From Streptomyces sp. NBC_00335 (lineage in GTDB: Bacteria > Actinomycetota > Actinomycetes > Streptomycetales > Streptomycetaceae): a DNA stretch of 64,000 nt. Positions within the stretch are counted from its first letter, which is position 1. Every line of letters starts with the position of its first letter. The translations under genes and the position numbers were made by a program. Of this stretch, positions 42,249 through 51,362 are shown one piece after another. Location: assembly GCF_036127095.1 (NCBI RefSeq), contig NZ_CP108007.1:62001-126000 (forward strand), given 5' to 3'. The notes under the pieces are model-generated. The model was not told the DNA's origin. It was given only the letters and a program-made list of their open reading frames with translations, and made no database searches.

Positions 42249-42283
42249 TCCTATCAAGTGCTTGAGCCCAGGAGGCGAACCCC

Positions 42284-43765
42284 ATGTCCGTGCCCGTCCT
42301 CGAGTCCCCCAGAGCGCGCTGGCTCGCGTTCTCGGTGCTCTGTTCCATGCAGCTGATGATCGTGGTCGACATCAGCATCGTGACCGTGGCGCTGCGCTCC
42401 ATCCAGAGCGACCTGGGGTTCGACCAGGCCCACCTGGCCTGGGTCACCAACGCCTACACCGTCGGCTTCGGCGGCCTGCTGCTCCTGTCGGGCCGGCTCG
42501 GTGACCTCATCGGCCGCAAGCGCCTGTTCATCAGCGGTGTCAGCCTCTTCACCCTCGCCTCGGCGGCCTGCGGCCTGTCCGGGACGCAGGAGATGCTGAT
42601 CGCGATGCGCTTCGTGCAGGGCGCCGGCGCGGCCATGGCCTACGCCGTGGTCATGGGGATCGTCTTCATGATCTTCCGGGACGACCCGCGGCAAATGGGC
42701 AAGGCCATGGGCGCCATCGGCTTCGCCGCCGCGGGCGGTGCCTCCATCGGCATCCTGATCAGCGGCCTGCTCACCCACGGGGCGAGCTGGCACTGGGTCT
42801 TCTACGTCAACGTCCCGATCGGCGCGGCCGCGGCGGTGCTCGCCGCACGCCTGATCCCCGACGACAAGGGCCCGGGCCTGGGCTCCGGCGTCGACCTCCT
42901 GGGCGCGGCCCTGGTGACCACCGGCATGATGCTGGGCGTCTACACCCTTGCCACGGGCTCCGAGAACGGCTGGGGCTCCGCCCACACGCTCGGCTTCGGC
43001 CTCGGCGCGATCGTGCTGCTCGTGGCCTTCGTCGTACGCCAGGCCACGGCCAAGGTGCCGCTGCTGCCGCTGTCCCTCTTCCGCTCCCGCAACCTGTCGG
43101 GCGCCAACCTGATCCACCTGCTGCTGGTCGCGGCGACGATCTCCTTCAACATCATGATCGCGCTCTACCTCCAGCAGGTCGTCGGCTACTCGGTGCTGGT
43201 CACCAGCTTCGCCTTCGTGCCGCTGGCCCTCATCGGCGGATTCTCCTCGCTCGCCCTGTCCCAGCGGCTGAACATGCGCTTCGGTGCCCGCAACGTCCTG
43301 GTCGTGAGCCTGCTCGGAGTGGCGGCCGCCCTGCTGCTGGCCGCACGCGTCCCCGAAGACCCCACGTACGTGCTGGACCTGCTGCCCGTGATGCTGGTCC
43401 TCGGCTTCTCCGGCGGCCTGGCCATGCCGGCGGTGATGATGCTGTCGATGTCCGTGCAGGACCCGCGGGACGCGGGTGCCGCCTCCGGTCTCTCCGGTAC
43501 CTCCGGCATGATCGGCGACTCCCTCGGCATCGCGGCCATGACGGCGATCGCCGCCTCTTACGCCGCTGGTGCCCTCGCCGACGGCGAAAGCGCCGCCTCG
43601 GCGGCGACCGGCGGCTTCCAGCTCGTCTTCGGCATCGCCGCCGGCCTGGTCCTGGTGGCCGCGGCGGTCGGCTGGTTCGTCCTTCCGGCCGCACAGCCGA
43701 TGCCGATGGGCGAAGGAGCCCCTTCCGGCCCGCCCCAGCACGAACCCGAGGCCGTGGCCTCCTGA
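42284..43765 (+). CDS. MFS multidrug exporter, DHA2 (14-TMS) family
   Basis: 493-aa drug:proton antiporter in the cytoplasmic membrane. About 14 hydrophobic segments are present. Motif A is GRLGDLIGRKRLF between TM2 and TM3, and the TM1 motif is MIVVDISIVTVAL. DHA2 members of this kind (EmrB/QacA-like) commonly export antibiotics in Streptomyces clusters. AGGAGG lies about 9 nt before ATG 42284. It is divergently paired with a MarR gene and probably gives efflux-based self-protection for the ansamycin. No altered rpoB or other target gene is in the window. Confidence 0.92.
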   Translation: MSVPVLESPRARWLAFSVLCSMQLMIVVDISIVTVALRSIQSDLGFDQAHLAWVTNAYTVGFGGLLLLSGRLGDLIGRKRLFISGVSLFTLASAACGLSGTQEMLIAMRFVQGAGAAMAYAVVMGIVFMIFRDDPRQMGKAMGAIGFAAAGGASIGILISGLLTHGASWHWVFYVNVPIGAAAAVLAARLIPDDKGPGLGSGVDLLGAALVTTGMMLGVYTLATGSENGWGSAHTLGFGLGAIVLLVAFVVRQATAKVPLLPLSLFRSRNLSGANLIHLLLVAATISFNIMIALYLQQVVGYSVLVTSFAFVPLALIGGFSSLALSQRLNMRFGARNVLVVSLLGVAAALLLAARVPEDPTYVLDLLPVMLVLGFSGGLAMPAVMMLSMSVQDPRDAGAASGLSGTSGMIGDSLGIAAMTAIAASYAAGALADGESAASAATGGFQLVFGIAAGLVLVAAAVGWFVLPAAQPMPMGEGAPSGPPQHEPEAVAS

Positions 43766-43830
43766 CGGGCCGGTACCTCAGACCACGCGTACTCCCCGTA
43801 CTCCCCGTACTTCCGTCTCTTCCCTTCCCC

Positions 43831-43859
43831 CTCCGGGCCGGCGCAGCGCCGGCCCGGAG
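43831..43859. terminator. Hairpin after the MFS gene
   Basis: CTCCGGGCCGGCGC and its exact complement are separated by one A. It is preceded by a threefold CGTACTCC(C)C direct repeat at about 43789-43812. Confidence 0.7.
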
Positions 43860-43880
43860 CACCTTCCCCAAGGAGCTCCC

Positions 43881-44318
43881 GTGACCACGGACACCCGCTT
43901 CGCCGGTACCGCCGCCACCTCCACCACCCCCCTCTGGCGCCCCCGGCTCCTGACCGTCGTCGGGGCAGCGGTCGGCGCCGCCGTCCTCTTCTTCATCGGC
44001 AAGGCCGCTGACGTCGCCCTCACCGTGGACCAGAACGACGGCAAGGGAGCGGTCGACCTCACCATCGGCAACGTCATCGGCTTCGCCGCGGGCGCCGCCC
44101 TGCTCGGCTGGGCCCTGCTGGCCCTGCTGGAGAAGTTCGCCCCGGCCAAGTCCAAGAAGATCTGGACCATCGTCGCCTCCGTGGTGCTCGTCGTCTCCTT
44201 GGGCCTGCCCTTCGGCGTGGAGACCACCAGCGGTACGAAGGTCATCCTGGCGCTCACGCACCTGACCGTCGGCCTCGTGGTCATCCTCGGCCTGCGCCGC
44301 AACGCCAAGTCCGCCTGA
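43881..44318 (+). CDS. Small membrane protein, DUF6069-like
   Basis: 145-aa protein with four hydrophobic segments: LLTVVGAAVGAAVLFFIG, VIGFAAGAALLGWALLALL, IWTIVASVVLVVSLGLPFG and VILALTHLTVGLVVILGL. This matches the DUF6069 family of actinobacterial membrane proteins, function unknown. GTG 43881 follows AAGGAG at 43870-43875. It lies between the exporter and the YceI gene on the same strand. A link to the ansamycin is not evident. Confidence 0.72.
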   Translation: MTTDTRFAGTAATSTTPLWRPRLLTVVGAAVGAAVLFFIGKAADVALTVDQNDGKGAVDLTIGNVIGFAAGAALLGWALLALLEKFAPAKSKKIWTIVASVVLVVSLGLPFGVETTSGTKVILALTHLTVGLVVILGLRRNAKSA

Positions 44319-44365
44319 CCCCTTCGCCCCCGCCTTACGCCGCCCACTCTCCCCGAGGAAGCATC

Positions 44366-44911
44366 ATGACCACGCAGGAACTTCAGCTCCCCGGCTACCT
44401 CACCGGCACCTGGGACATCGACCCCGGCCACTCCGCCGTCGCCTTCTCGGTACGGCACCTGGGCATCTCCAACGTCCGAGGCCGCTTCAACTCCTTCACG
44501 GGCCAGATCGTGACGGCCGAGAACCCGCTCGACTCGACGGTCTCCGTGACGATCGAGGCCGGCTCGGTCAGCACCGACCACGAGATGCGCGACGGGCACC
44601 TGAAGGGCGAGGAGTTCCTGCACGTCCAGGAGTTCCCCCAGCTCACCTACCGCTCCACCGGCATCCGCGTCGAGTCCGGCGAGTTCCTCGTCGACGGCGA
44701 ACTCAGCCTGCGCGGCGTCACCCAGCCGGTGACCCTCAAGCTGGAGCCCAACGGCTTCGCCGAGGGCTACGAGGGCATCAAGCTCGCCGGCTACTCCGCG
44801 AGCGTCGAGATCAGCCGCAAGGCCTTCGGCGTGCACGGCGGCCCGGCCGGCGCCGGCATCGGCGACAAGATCAAGATCCAGATCGACATCGAGGCGGCGC
44901 GCCAGCGCTGA
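44366..44911 (+). CDS. YceI family (lipocalin-like, polyisoprenoid-binding) protein
   Basis: 181-aa protein of the YceI fold. It has the opening GTWDIDPGHSAVAFSVRHLG, then GRFNSFTGQI, TDHEMRDGHLKGEEFLHV and the closing FGVHGGPAGAGIGDKIKI. YceI proteins are beta-barrels that bind isoprenoid quinone-like lipids. No signal peptide is visible, so this copy is probably cytoplasmic. A GAGGAAG site precedes ATG 44366. Its position beside an ansamycin exporter could suggest binding of quinonoid product, but this is speculation. Confidence 0.85.
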   Translation: MTTQELQLPGYLTGTWDIDPGHSAVAFSVRHLGISNVRGRFNSFTGQIVTAENPLDSTVSVTIEAGSVSTDHEMRDGHLKGEEFLHVQEFPQLTYRSTGIRVESGEFLVDGELSLRGVTQPVTLKLEPNGFAEGYEGIKLAGYSASVEISRKAFGVHGGPAGAGIGDKIKIQIDIEAARQR

Positions 44912-44923
44912 CCTCCCCCGTTC

Positions 44924-44974
44924 CACGTGTCCGGCACGGGGCACACTCCCCCGTTGGCCCGTGCCGGACACGTG
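44924..44974. terminator. First of three tandem hairpins between convergent YceI and LAL genes
   Basis: Perfect 17-bp arms CACGTGTCCGGCACGGG (44924-44940) and its complement (44958-44974), 17-nt loop. Confidence 0.75.
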
Positions 44975-44991
44975 CACGTCTGCAGCGGGAA

Positions 44992-45043
44992 AGGGCCGCC
45001 CGGCCCGCGGAACGGCGAAAGCCACCGCGGGCCGGGCGGCCCT
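44992..45043. terminator. Second tandem hairpin
   Basis: Perfect 19-bp arms AGGGCCGCCCGGCCCGCGG (44992-45010) and its complement (45025-45043), 14-nt loop. Confidence 0.78.
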
Positions 45044-45130
45044 CTTCGTGTTCGCCGGCTCCGGTGCCCGGCCCGGGGTACCGGAGCCGGCCTGGGCCCG
45101 GCTCCGGTGTCCGCTCCGCAGTCCGCGCTC

Positions 45131-45178
45131 CACGTGCCGAGGTCCCGACGCCGCTCGGCGTCGGGACCTCGGCACGTG
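45131..45178. terminator. Third tandem hairpin, 23-bp arms
   Basis: Arms 45131-45153 and 45156-45178 are exact complements with only CT between them. It ends 12 nt from the LAL stop codon, so it is the likely terminator of the leftward LAL transcript. Confidence 0.8.
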
Positions 45179-45189
45179 CACGCGGTGAC

Positions 45190-47937
45190 TCAGCCCGCCC
45201 GGGAGGCGTTGGGCCACAGGTCCGAGGGCAGGTCCTGACGCCGCTGGATGTTCAGCTTCCGGTACACCCGGGTCAGGTGCTGCTCCACCGTGCTGGGGGT
45301 GACGTACAGCTTCGAGGCGATCTCCCGGTTGGTGTACCCCATGACCGCCAGCGAGGCCACCCGGCGCTCGGATCCGGTCAGTTCGCAGAACTCCTGCGGC
45401 GGCTCCTGCCCCACGGCCATCCGCGGCTGGTCCTGGACCTCGGAGCCGGACAGCAGTTCCCGCACCATCGGCCCCGCCCCGCAGGCCTTCGCCACGTGCA
45501 GGCTCTGCCGGGACAGCATCCGCGCCCTGCGGTGCTCACCGAGCGCGTAGTACGTCCGGCTCATGTCGGCCAGCACCCTGGCCTGCTCGAAGCGGTCGCC
45601 CGCCGACTCCAGCAGCTCCTGCGCCTCGATCAGCAGTTGCAGACCGCGGCCCGGCGGGCACGTCGCGGCGTACAGGCGCAGCGACATGCCCCGGGTACGG
45701 GAGCTGCCGCCGGTCGGGCGCGCGAGCTGCTCGTGCACCAGTTGCTTGGCCCGGTCCGGATTGCCCAGCCTGATGCAGGCCTCCGCCGCACCGGCGCGCC
45801 ACGGCACCGGGCCGGGCGCGTCCATGCCCCAACTGCGCTGGAGCTCACCGCAGGACAGGAAGTCCCCGAGCGCCGCGTGGACGTGGTTCGTGGCCAGGTG
45901 GTGGATTCCGCGGGCCTGCAGGAACGGCAGGCCGAACCAGCTCTGGTACATCGCCGCCGGCACGGGCTGGGACAGCCAGCGGGAGGCCTCCTCGTACTGG
46001 CCCATCCGCGTCGTCGCGACGACGAGGGTGGCGAGCGGCATTCCGATGGCCACGCCCCAGGACTTGGCGGGCAGCAGCGCGAGTGCGGCGCCGGCCCGCT
46101 CCACGGCCGACTCCAAGTCACCCTGGCGCACCGCCACCTCGGCCCGTACGGCCGTGAAGACGGCCTGCCAGGTCGGGGCGGAGCGGTCCGCGGCATCGCT
46201 CATCAGCCGCTCGCACCAGTCCGCGGCGAGGTCGGCCCGGTCGAAGTGCAGCAGGGTCAGCGCCGCGAGCATCGCGGACTCGCCGGTCCAGCACGCGGTA
46301 CGGCTCAACTGGAGGTCCCACAGCACCTGCTCGGCCCGGTCGGCCGCGCCCGGCCGCTCCCGCGCCAGCTGGTCGGCGAGGGCCGCGGCCCGGCCCAGCC
46401 ACGGCTCGCTGCGCAGCGCCACGATCGTGCCGCCGCCGCCCGCCGTACCGGGACGGCGGGAGCCCGCACCCGCGGTGCCCACGGGGCGGGCGAGCGGCGG
46501 ATGGGCCCAGGACAGCCACTGTTCGAGATCGGCCAGCTCGGAACCGGGGGCTCTCACCGGGTCCGCGGAAGCGTCCCGCATGCGGTCCAGTACCGACGAA
46601 GCCTCCTCGGTGCGGCCGTTCCAGAGCAACAGCCGGACAAGGAGGGCCGATTCGCGGAACTTCAGATGGCCCGCGCGGTCCGCGGTGACCAGGGGGCCGA
46701 GGTGCCGGGCGGCCGCGCCCGGATCGGACTGGAAGTCGGTGTGGGCGAGCCGGGCGAGCACCTCGGCGCGCTCGGTCAGGTCCCCGCTGGACCGCTCGGC
46801 CAGCTCCAGGCAGGCGGCGGCGTCCTCCGGATGGTCGGCGAGCAGCTCGTGCTCGGCGGCCTCCACCAGGGTCTGCACCGCCCACGGGCCGTCGGCCCGT
46901 CCCACGGCCCGAAGATGGCGGGCCACCCGTACCGGCTCCGCGCCCGCGTCGTAGAGCAGGCGGGCCGCACGGCCGTGCAGCGAGGAGTGCTCGCGCGGCG
47001 CGAGGTCGTCCAGGACGGCCTGGCGTGCACCCGGGTGGCGGAAACCGCCGTCCTCGGCGAGCAGTCCGGCGGCCGCCATCGCGCGCGACACGGCCGTGAC
47101 ATCGGTGCCGGAGAGCGCGGCGAGGCCGCTCTCGGTGGTGTCCGTGTCCAGTACGGCCAGGGCGCGGGCCAGAGCGAGGGTGCCGGGGTCGCCGCGGTGC
47201 AGGCAGCTCAGCAGGGCGAGCCCGTAGCTGCGCGAGGCGTCCGGTCCGCCGTCGGGGCCGGCCCAGTCGTCGGCGAGGGCGCCGAGCAGCAACGGGCTGC
47301 CACCGGTGGCGGCGTGCAGCTCGCCGGCCAGGCGGCGGGCCGTCTCGGCTCCCAGCCGTTCGGTGAGGAACTCGGTGACCCCGGCCTCGCTGAGCGGGGC
47401 GATCCTGATCCGGGAGAGGTGGGGCTGGCGCAGCAGTTCGGCCCGCAGGGGCAGGTTCGCCGACGGGAAGTCGCAGTTGTCGACCAGCAGGACGACCACC
47501 CGGGCCGACCGCAGCCGGCGGGAGAGGTGCAGCAGGACGCGCAGGGAATCGGCATCGATGTGCTGCGCGTCGTCGACGGCGAGCAGCAGCGGCTCCTCGG
47601 CGGCCCGGTCCAACAGTGCGGCGCACAGGTCGTCCATGGACCGGGTCTCCAGGTGTCCGGAACCGGCCGCCGGCAGCTCCGGGCCGCCCGCGGGCAGCCC
47701 GGCGTAGCGGAAGAGCTGGTTCAGGGCACCGAATGCGAGATTCTCTTCGGAGCGGGAGCAGATGGCGTGCAGCACCCGGAAACCGACGGCCTCGGCCCGG
47801 TCGGCGAAGACGTGCAGGAGCTCCGTCTTGCCCGCGCCGGACGGGCTTTCCAGAAGGACCATCCGGCCCTTCCCGGCCAGCGCGGCCTCCGTGATCTGAC
47901 GTAGACGCCCGAGATGTTCCTCGCGTTCCACAAGCAT
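45190..47937 (-). CDS. LuxR-family regulator, LAL type (pathway activator)
   Basis: 915-aa large ATP-binding LuxR protein. Walker A is ESPSGAGKTELL (residues 30-40), a Walker B-like LLLAVDDAQHI follows near 140, then a helical repeat middle, then the C-terminal LuxR HTH with LTGSERRVASLAVMGYTNRE and LYVTPSTVEQHLTRVYRKL. LAL regulators (for example RifZ, GdmR, PikD) activate macrolide and ansamycin PKS operons. ATG 47937 is the only sensible start. It lies leftward between the AHBA operon terminator and three hairpins, so it is a single-gene transcript. I infer it activates the PKS and AHBA operons. Confidence 0.92.
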   Translation of the reverse strand: MLVEREEHLGRLRQITEAALAGKGRMVLLESPSGAGKTELLHVFADRAEAVGFRVLHAICSRSEENLAFGALNQLFRYAGLPAGGPELPAAGSGHLETRSMDDLCAALLDRAAEEPLLLAVDDAQHIDADSLRVLLHLSRRLRSARVVVLLVDNCDFPSANLPLRAELLRQPHLSRIRIAPLSEAGVTEFLTERLGAETARRLAGELHAATGGSPLLLGALADDWAGPDGGPDASRSYGLALLSCLHRGDPGTLALARALAVLDTDTTESGLAALSGTDVTAVSRAMAAAGLLAEDGGFRHPGARQAVLDDLAPREHSSLHGRAARLLYDAGAEPVRVARHLRAVGRADGPWAVQTLVEAAEHELLADHPEDAAACLELAERSSGDLTERAEVLARLAHTDFQSDPGAAARHLGPLVTADRAGHLKFRESALLVRLLLWNGRTEEASSVLDRMRDASADPVRAPGSELADLEQWLSWAHPPLARPVGTAGAGSRRPGTAGGGGTIVALRSEPWLGRAAALADQLARERPGAADRAEQVLWDLQLSRTACWTGESAMLAALTLLHFDRADLAADWCERLMSDAADRSAPTWQAVFTAVRAEVAVRQGDLESAVERAGAALALLPAKSWGVAIGMPLATLVVATTRMGQYEEASRWLSQPVPAAMYQSWFGLPFLQARGIHHLATNHVHAALGDFLSCGELQRSWGMDAPGPVPWRAGAAEACIRLGNPDRAKQLVHEQLARPTGGSSRTRGMSLRLYAATCPPGRGLQLLIEAQELLESAGDRFEQARVLADMSRTYYALGEHRRARMLSRQSLHVAKACGAGPMVRELLSGSEVQDQPRMAVGQEPPQEFCELTGSERRVASLAVMGYTNREIASKLYVTPSTVEQHLTRVYRKLNIQRRQDLPSDLWPNASRAG

Positions 47938-48034
47938 GGATGAGTCCCCCAGAGATGGTTGCCCGGTCTACGGGCGCCAGGCAACTATCCGGTCGAGCGT
48001 GCCACCGGCCGGGAATCGGCCGGCCACTCCCACG

Positions 48035-48077
48035 CCACAGGCCCGGACCGCGGAGGGAGCGCGGACCGGGCCTGTGG
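48035..48077. terminator. Terminator of the leftward AHBA operon
   Basis: 18-bp stem with one mismatch (48035-48052 with 48060-48077), 7-nt loop. Located between the RifM-like stop codon and the LAL start. Confidence 0.7.
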
Positions 48078-48150
48078 GGGACTCGGGGACGGCGGCACCG
48101 GGCAGGGGGTGGTGGGGGGACCAGGTGCCGCGGCGGGGGAGGGCGAGGGA

Positions 48151-48870
48151 TCAGACGCTCACGCTGCGGGCGCTGGTCACGGCCGGGCAGAGCTCCAGGA
48201 GTTCGTCCGGGTGGCCGAGAACCGCGTCCGGGGCCGAGGCGATGAGTTCCGCGGCGTCCGACTCGCCCCACAGGGCCGCCACCGCGGTCACGCCCGCGCC
48301 GTGCGCCGCTGCTATGTCGGTCACCGCGTCACCCACCATCAGGGCGTTCTCGGCGCGTGCGCCGAGCAGGTCGAGGGCGTGGAGCACGATGTCGGGTGCG
48401 GGCTTGGCGTGTTCGACCTCGTCGGAACCGATGACGTGGTCGAACAGGTGGATCACGCCCAGCATGCTCAGCAGGTGCCGGGCCCGGTCACCGGCCTTGC
48501 CGGTCGCGATCGCGGTACGGAACCCGCGCTCGCGCAGTTCCTCGAGGACCGGGACGACCCCGTCGAACAGCGGGACCCGGCCGGCCAGCCGATAGCTCTC
48601 GCGGACGAAGGGGCCCTCCATCGCGAGCGGCAGCCCCATGATCTTCATGATGTCGGGAAAATATCGCCCGAGGTGGCGCTCGTACTCCTCGAACGGTGCT
48701 TTGCCGCCGCCCACGACCTCGGCGTACGCGATCGAGAACGCCTCCCGCATGACGGGGAAGCTGTCCACGATCACGCCGTCGAGATCGAAGACGACCACGT
48801 TCTTGTGATGCCGGAACGCGGCGTTGCGCGGCGCGGGACCGCCGGCGATACCGGCTGTATCAGTGTTCAC
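48151..48870 (-). CDS. rifM: HAD-family phosphatase (RifM-like)
   Basis: 239-aa haloacid-dehalogenase phosphatase. Motif I is VVFDLDGVIVDS, motif II the Thr of AIATGKAGDR, motif III the Lys of AKPAPDIV and motif IV MVGDAVTDIAAA. RifM-type enzymes are required for AHBA formation and are proposed to act in the kanosamine branch (release from the UDP-sugar or a related phosphate step). It is third in the leftward operon after the AHBA synthase and RifL-like genes, with a 72-nt gap before it, exactly the K-L-M order of ansamycin clusters. Confidence 0.9.
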   Translation of the reverse strand: MNTDTAGIAGGPAPRNAAFRHHKNVVVFDLDGVIVDSFPVMREAFSIAYAEVVGGGKAPFEEYERHLGRYFPDIMKIMGLPLAMEGPFVRESYRLAGRVPLFDGVVPVLEELRERGFRTAIATGKAGDRARHLLSMLGVIHLFDHVIGSDEVEHAKPAPDIVLHALDLLGARAENALMVGDAVTDIAAAHGAGVTAVAALWGESDAAELIASAPDAVLGHPDELLELCPAVTSARSVSV

Positions 48871-48942
48871 GGGGATCTCCCAGAAGACTCTGTGTGTGGT
48901 TCGAAGCGGTCCTGCGCAGAAGTACGAGGACCCGGGGCGCGT

Positions 48943-50049
48943 TCAGACGCCCGCGCCGGCCGCCGCGCGCTCCGAGGTGCGGAGCGGGCGCGCGGATCTG
49001 TAGATGCGCTCGATGACGGCGATGGTGCGCCGGGTGTCCTCGACCGCTCTGCCCCGGGCGGACGGATCCGCGAGCAGAGCGGGAATGGCGTCGAGCTGGC
49101 GGTCGTACTCCGCCCCGATCGGTTCCGCGTCGAAGGCGACCGGCACGGTGTGCCCGGCCCGGGTCAAGGTCAGCTCGGACCCGCCCGCACGGTTCGGGCT
49201 GAACCCGAAGGTGCACCTCAGGGACGCCGTACCCCTGCTGCCGTCCACGGTGACCACCGTCTGGTCCAGTGCTTCGTGCGAAGCCCAACTGGCGCGCAGA
49301 GCAACCGAGATGCCGCTCGTCGTGACCAGGAAGCCGCGCGCGGTGTCCTCGACGTCGGCGCTGCCGCCGGACCGCGGGTCCGGCGCGTCGTGCCGCCACG
49401 TCGTACCGTGCGTGGCGGCCTCGATGAAGTCGCCGGAGACGGTCCCGACGGCGTGCTCGTACGCCACCGGGCCGATCAGCGGTGAGACCGTGTCCAGCAG
49501 GTGCCACCCCAGGTCGACCAGCGCGCCGCCGCCGGAGAGGCTGCTCTGGGTGAACCAGCCGCCCGCGTCGGGAACGCCCTTGGACCGCACCCACGCGATG
49601 TCGATGTGCCGGATCCGGCCGACCTCGCGCTCCGCCGTCTCCCGCAGGGCCGTCACGTCCGCGCGGTAGCGCGCCGCGCTGCCGGCCAGCAGCAGCGCGC
49701 CACCCTCGAGCTCGGCGGCCGCCAGCTCCCGCGCCTCGTCGGAGTTGAGGCACACCGGCTTCTCCAGGAAGACCGGCACGCCCCGGCGCAGCAGCCTGCA
49801 CGCGACCGTGCTGTGCAGATGGTTCGGTACGGCGACCACGGCCAGGTCGACCAGGTCCCGGTCCAGCTCGTCGACGTCGGCCAGGGCCAGTACGCCGGGG
49901 CCGATGGCCGCGGCGGTCTCCTGCGCGACGGGGGAGGGGTCCACCACCGCGGCCACCGTGTAGCCGGGGTGGGCGGCCAGGCGGGACAGCCAGATCGACC
50001 GGCCCGCCCAGCCCAGGCCCACCACGGCCACCCGGACCGGGGAGGTCAC
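48943..50049 (-). CDS. rifL: GFO/IDH/MocA oxidoreductase (RifL-like)
   Basis: 368-aa NAD(P)-dependent dehydrogenase. The Rossmann motif VAVVGLGWAGRSIW is at the N-terminus and the EKP catalytic motif is VFLEKPVCLN (~95). RifL homologues are proposed to oxidise a UDP-sugar so that RifK can transaminate it in the kanosamine route to AHBA. It starts with GTG 50049 overlapping the AHBA synthase stop (GTGA), so translation is coupled. A much longer frame continuing upstream on this strand is a shadow of the AHBA synthase gene. Confidence 0.9.
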   Translation of the reverse strand: MTSPVRVAVVGLGWAGRSIWLSRLAAHPGYTVAAVVDPSPVAQETAAAIGPGVLALADVDELDRDLVDLAVVAVPNHLHSTVACRLLRRGVPVFLEKPVCLNSDEARELAAAELEGGALLLAGSAARYRADVTALRETAEREVGRIRHIDIAWVRSKGVPDAGGWFTQSSLSGGGALVDLGWHLLDTVSPLIGPVAYEHAVGTVSGDFIEAATHGTTWRHDAPDPRSGGSADVEDTARGFLVTTSGISVALRASWASHEALDQTVVTVDGSRGTASLRCTFGFSPNRAGGSELTLTRAGHTVPVAFDAEPIGAEYDRQLDAIPALLADPSARGRAVEDTRRTIAVIERIYRSARPLRTSERAAAGAGV

Positions 50050-51212
50050 AGTGCGGCCAGGGTGTCGGAGATGATGTCCGCGATCTCGCTCATCTGCTCC
50101 TGGGTGCCCAGCAGGGTCCGGTGGTGCAGCCAGATGGCGTCCGCGTACACGGCCTCGGTGTTGGGGCAGCGGGCCGCGATCTGGTCGACGGTCTCGCCCG
50201 GGGCGCCGGTCTCCCAGAAACCGTCCGAGCGGTAGATCGCGCGGAACGCGGCGAAGGCCGGCAGCCCGCGCTCGATGAGGGCGTCGACGACCTGGTTGCG
50301 GCGCTCGGCGGAGAAGCCGGGAAGCCGGAACATCGCCATGTAGTGCGGGTTGCGGGTGACGCGCGCGTCGATGACCTGGGGCTTGACGCCCGGGATCTCG
50401 GACAGCAGCTGCGAGAGCACCGGCCAGTTGCGCTCGCGGGTGTCGATCTGCCCGCCCAGGCGCGCGAGCTGGGCGCGCAGCACCCCGGCGGAGAACTCGT
50501 TCATCCGGAAGTTGGAGCCCGAGGTCTTGTGGAAGTAGTAGCGATCGCTGTGGGGGCGTCCGCAGCTGTGCCGCAGGAACGCGGCCTCGAACTGCTCGGC
50601 GTTGTTGAAGGTGACCAGGCCGCCCTCGCCGGCGGTCATCAGCTTGCCGTTCTGGAAGCTGAAGGCCGCCACCGAACCGAGCTCGCCGACCTTCTTGCCG
50701 TCCCACTCGGCGCCGTGGCCGTGCGCGGCGTCCTGGATCAGCGGCACTCCGGAGTCGGCGGACAGCTTGCCGAGCGCGTCCATGTCGGCGATCTGGCCGG
50801 CCATGTGCACGGGCATGATCGCCGCGGTGCGGGAGGTGATCGCGGCGGCGGCCGCGGCCGGGTCGATGTTGTAGGTGTCCGGGTCGATGTCCACCGGTAC
50901 CGCCACGGCACCCAGCCGCTGGGCGGCCTGGGACGAGGAGATGAAGGTGAACCCGGGGACGATGACCTCGGTGCCCGGGCCGACACCCAGCACCTGGAGG
51001 GCGAGCTCCAGGGCGTGCGTGCCGTTCGTCACCGCGAGCGCGTACTCCGTGCCGTGATACGCGCCGAACTCGCTCTCGAACGTGGTGACCTCGCTGCCGC
51101 CCATGCGCCACCACTGGCCCTGTTCCAGGGCGCGGATGAGACCTTCTCGCTCCTCGTCCCCGAATTGGGGCCACACGGGAAATTCGGGGCGCGGTCGGGA
51201 AAGCTGACTCAT
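50046..51212 (-). CDS. rifK: 3-amino-5-hydroxybenzoate (AHBA) synthase
   Basis: 388-aa PLP enzyme of the DegT/DnrJ/EryC1 fold that aromatises 5-deoxy-5-amino-3-dehydroshikimate to AHBA, the ansamycin starter. It is also proposed to be the transaminase of the kanosamine branch together with RifL. The PLP lysine is about residue 190 in AFSFQNGKLMTAGEGG. The start MSQLSRPRPEFPVWPQF and the total length match known AHBA synthases. ATG 51212 has GGGAG about 9 nt upstream; the ATG at 51236 lies before the ribosome site. First gene of the leftward K-L-M operon. This is the diagnostic gene for an AHBA-derived product. Confidence 0.95.
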   Translation of the reverse strand: MSQLSRPRPEFPVWPQFGDEEREGLIRALEQGQWWRMGGSEVTTFESEFGAYHGTEYALAVTNGTHALELALQVLGVGPGTEVIVPGFTFISSSQAAQRLGAVAVPVDIDPDTYNIDPAAAAAAITSRTAAIMPVHMAGQIADMDALGKLSADSGVPLIQDAAHGHGAEWDGKKVGELGSVAAFSFQNGKLMTAGEGGLVTFNNAEQFEAAFLRHSCGRPHSDRYYFHKTSGSNFRMNEFSAGVLRAQLARLGGQIDTRERNWPVLSQLLSEIPGVKPQVIDARVTRNPHYMAMFRLPGFSAERRNQVVDALIERGLPAFAAFRAIYRSDGFWETGAPGETVDQIAARCPNTEAVYADAIWLHHRTLLGTQEQMSEIADIISDTLAAL

Positions 51213-51277
51213 TTTTTTCTGCTCCCTTTGGGTCAAACGATGCAGCGAAAACCTACTGCGTGGGAGCAGCGCTAGTC

Positions 51278-51291
51278 ATCCCCCTATTTCC
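51278..51291 (-). promoter_or_regulatory. GGAAATAGGGGGAT motif upstream of AHBA synthase
   Basis: This 14-mer, read on the minus strand about 65-80 nt before the AHBA synthase start, recurs exactly at 60390-60403 before the FAD oxidase. A variant (ATATAGGGGG) lies before the PKS and another (AATTAGGGGATC, 10016-10027) before the PPTase operon. It is a candidate shared activator site; the regulator is not known. Confidence 0.5.
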
Positions 51292-51362
51292 TCCCCTACA
51301 GCCCCCTTGTCATAGCCTTCGGGCCGGGTGAATTAAGGACCGTCGGGGGCCTGGTGTTATAG

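Noticed and set aside
48943..51174. 743-residue minus-strand frame covering the RifL-like gene and part of the AHBA synthase gene
   Set aside because: Only the part from GTG 50049 is a real oxidoreductase; the upstream half is the out-of-frame image of AHBA synthase.
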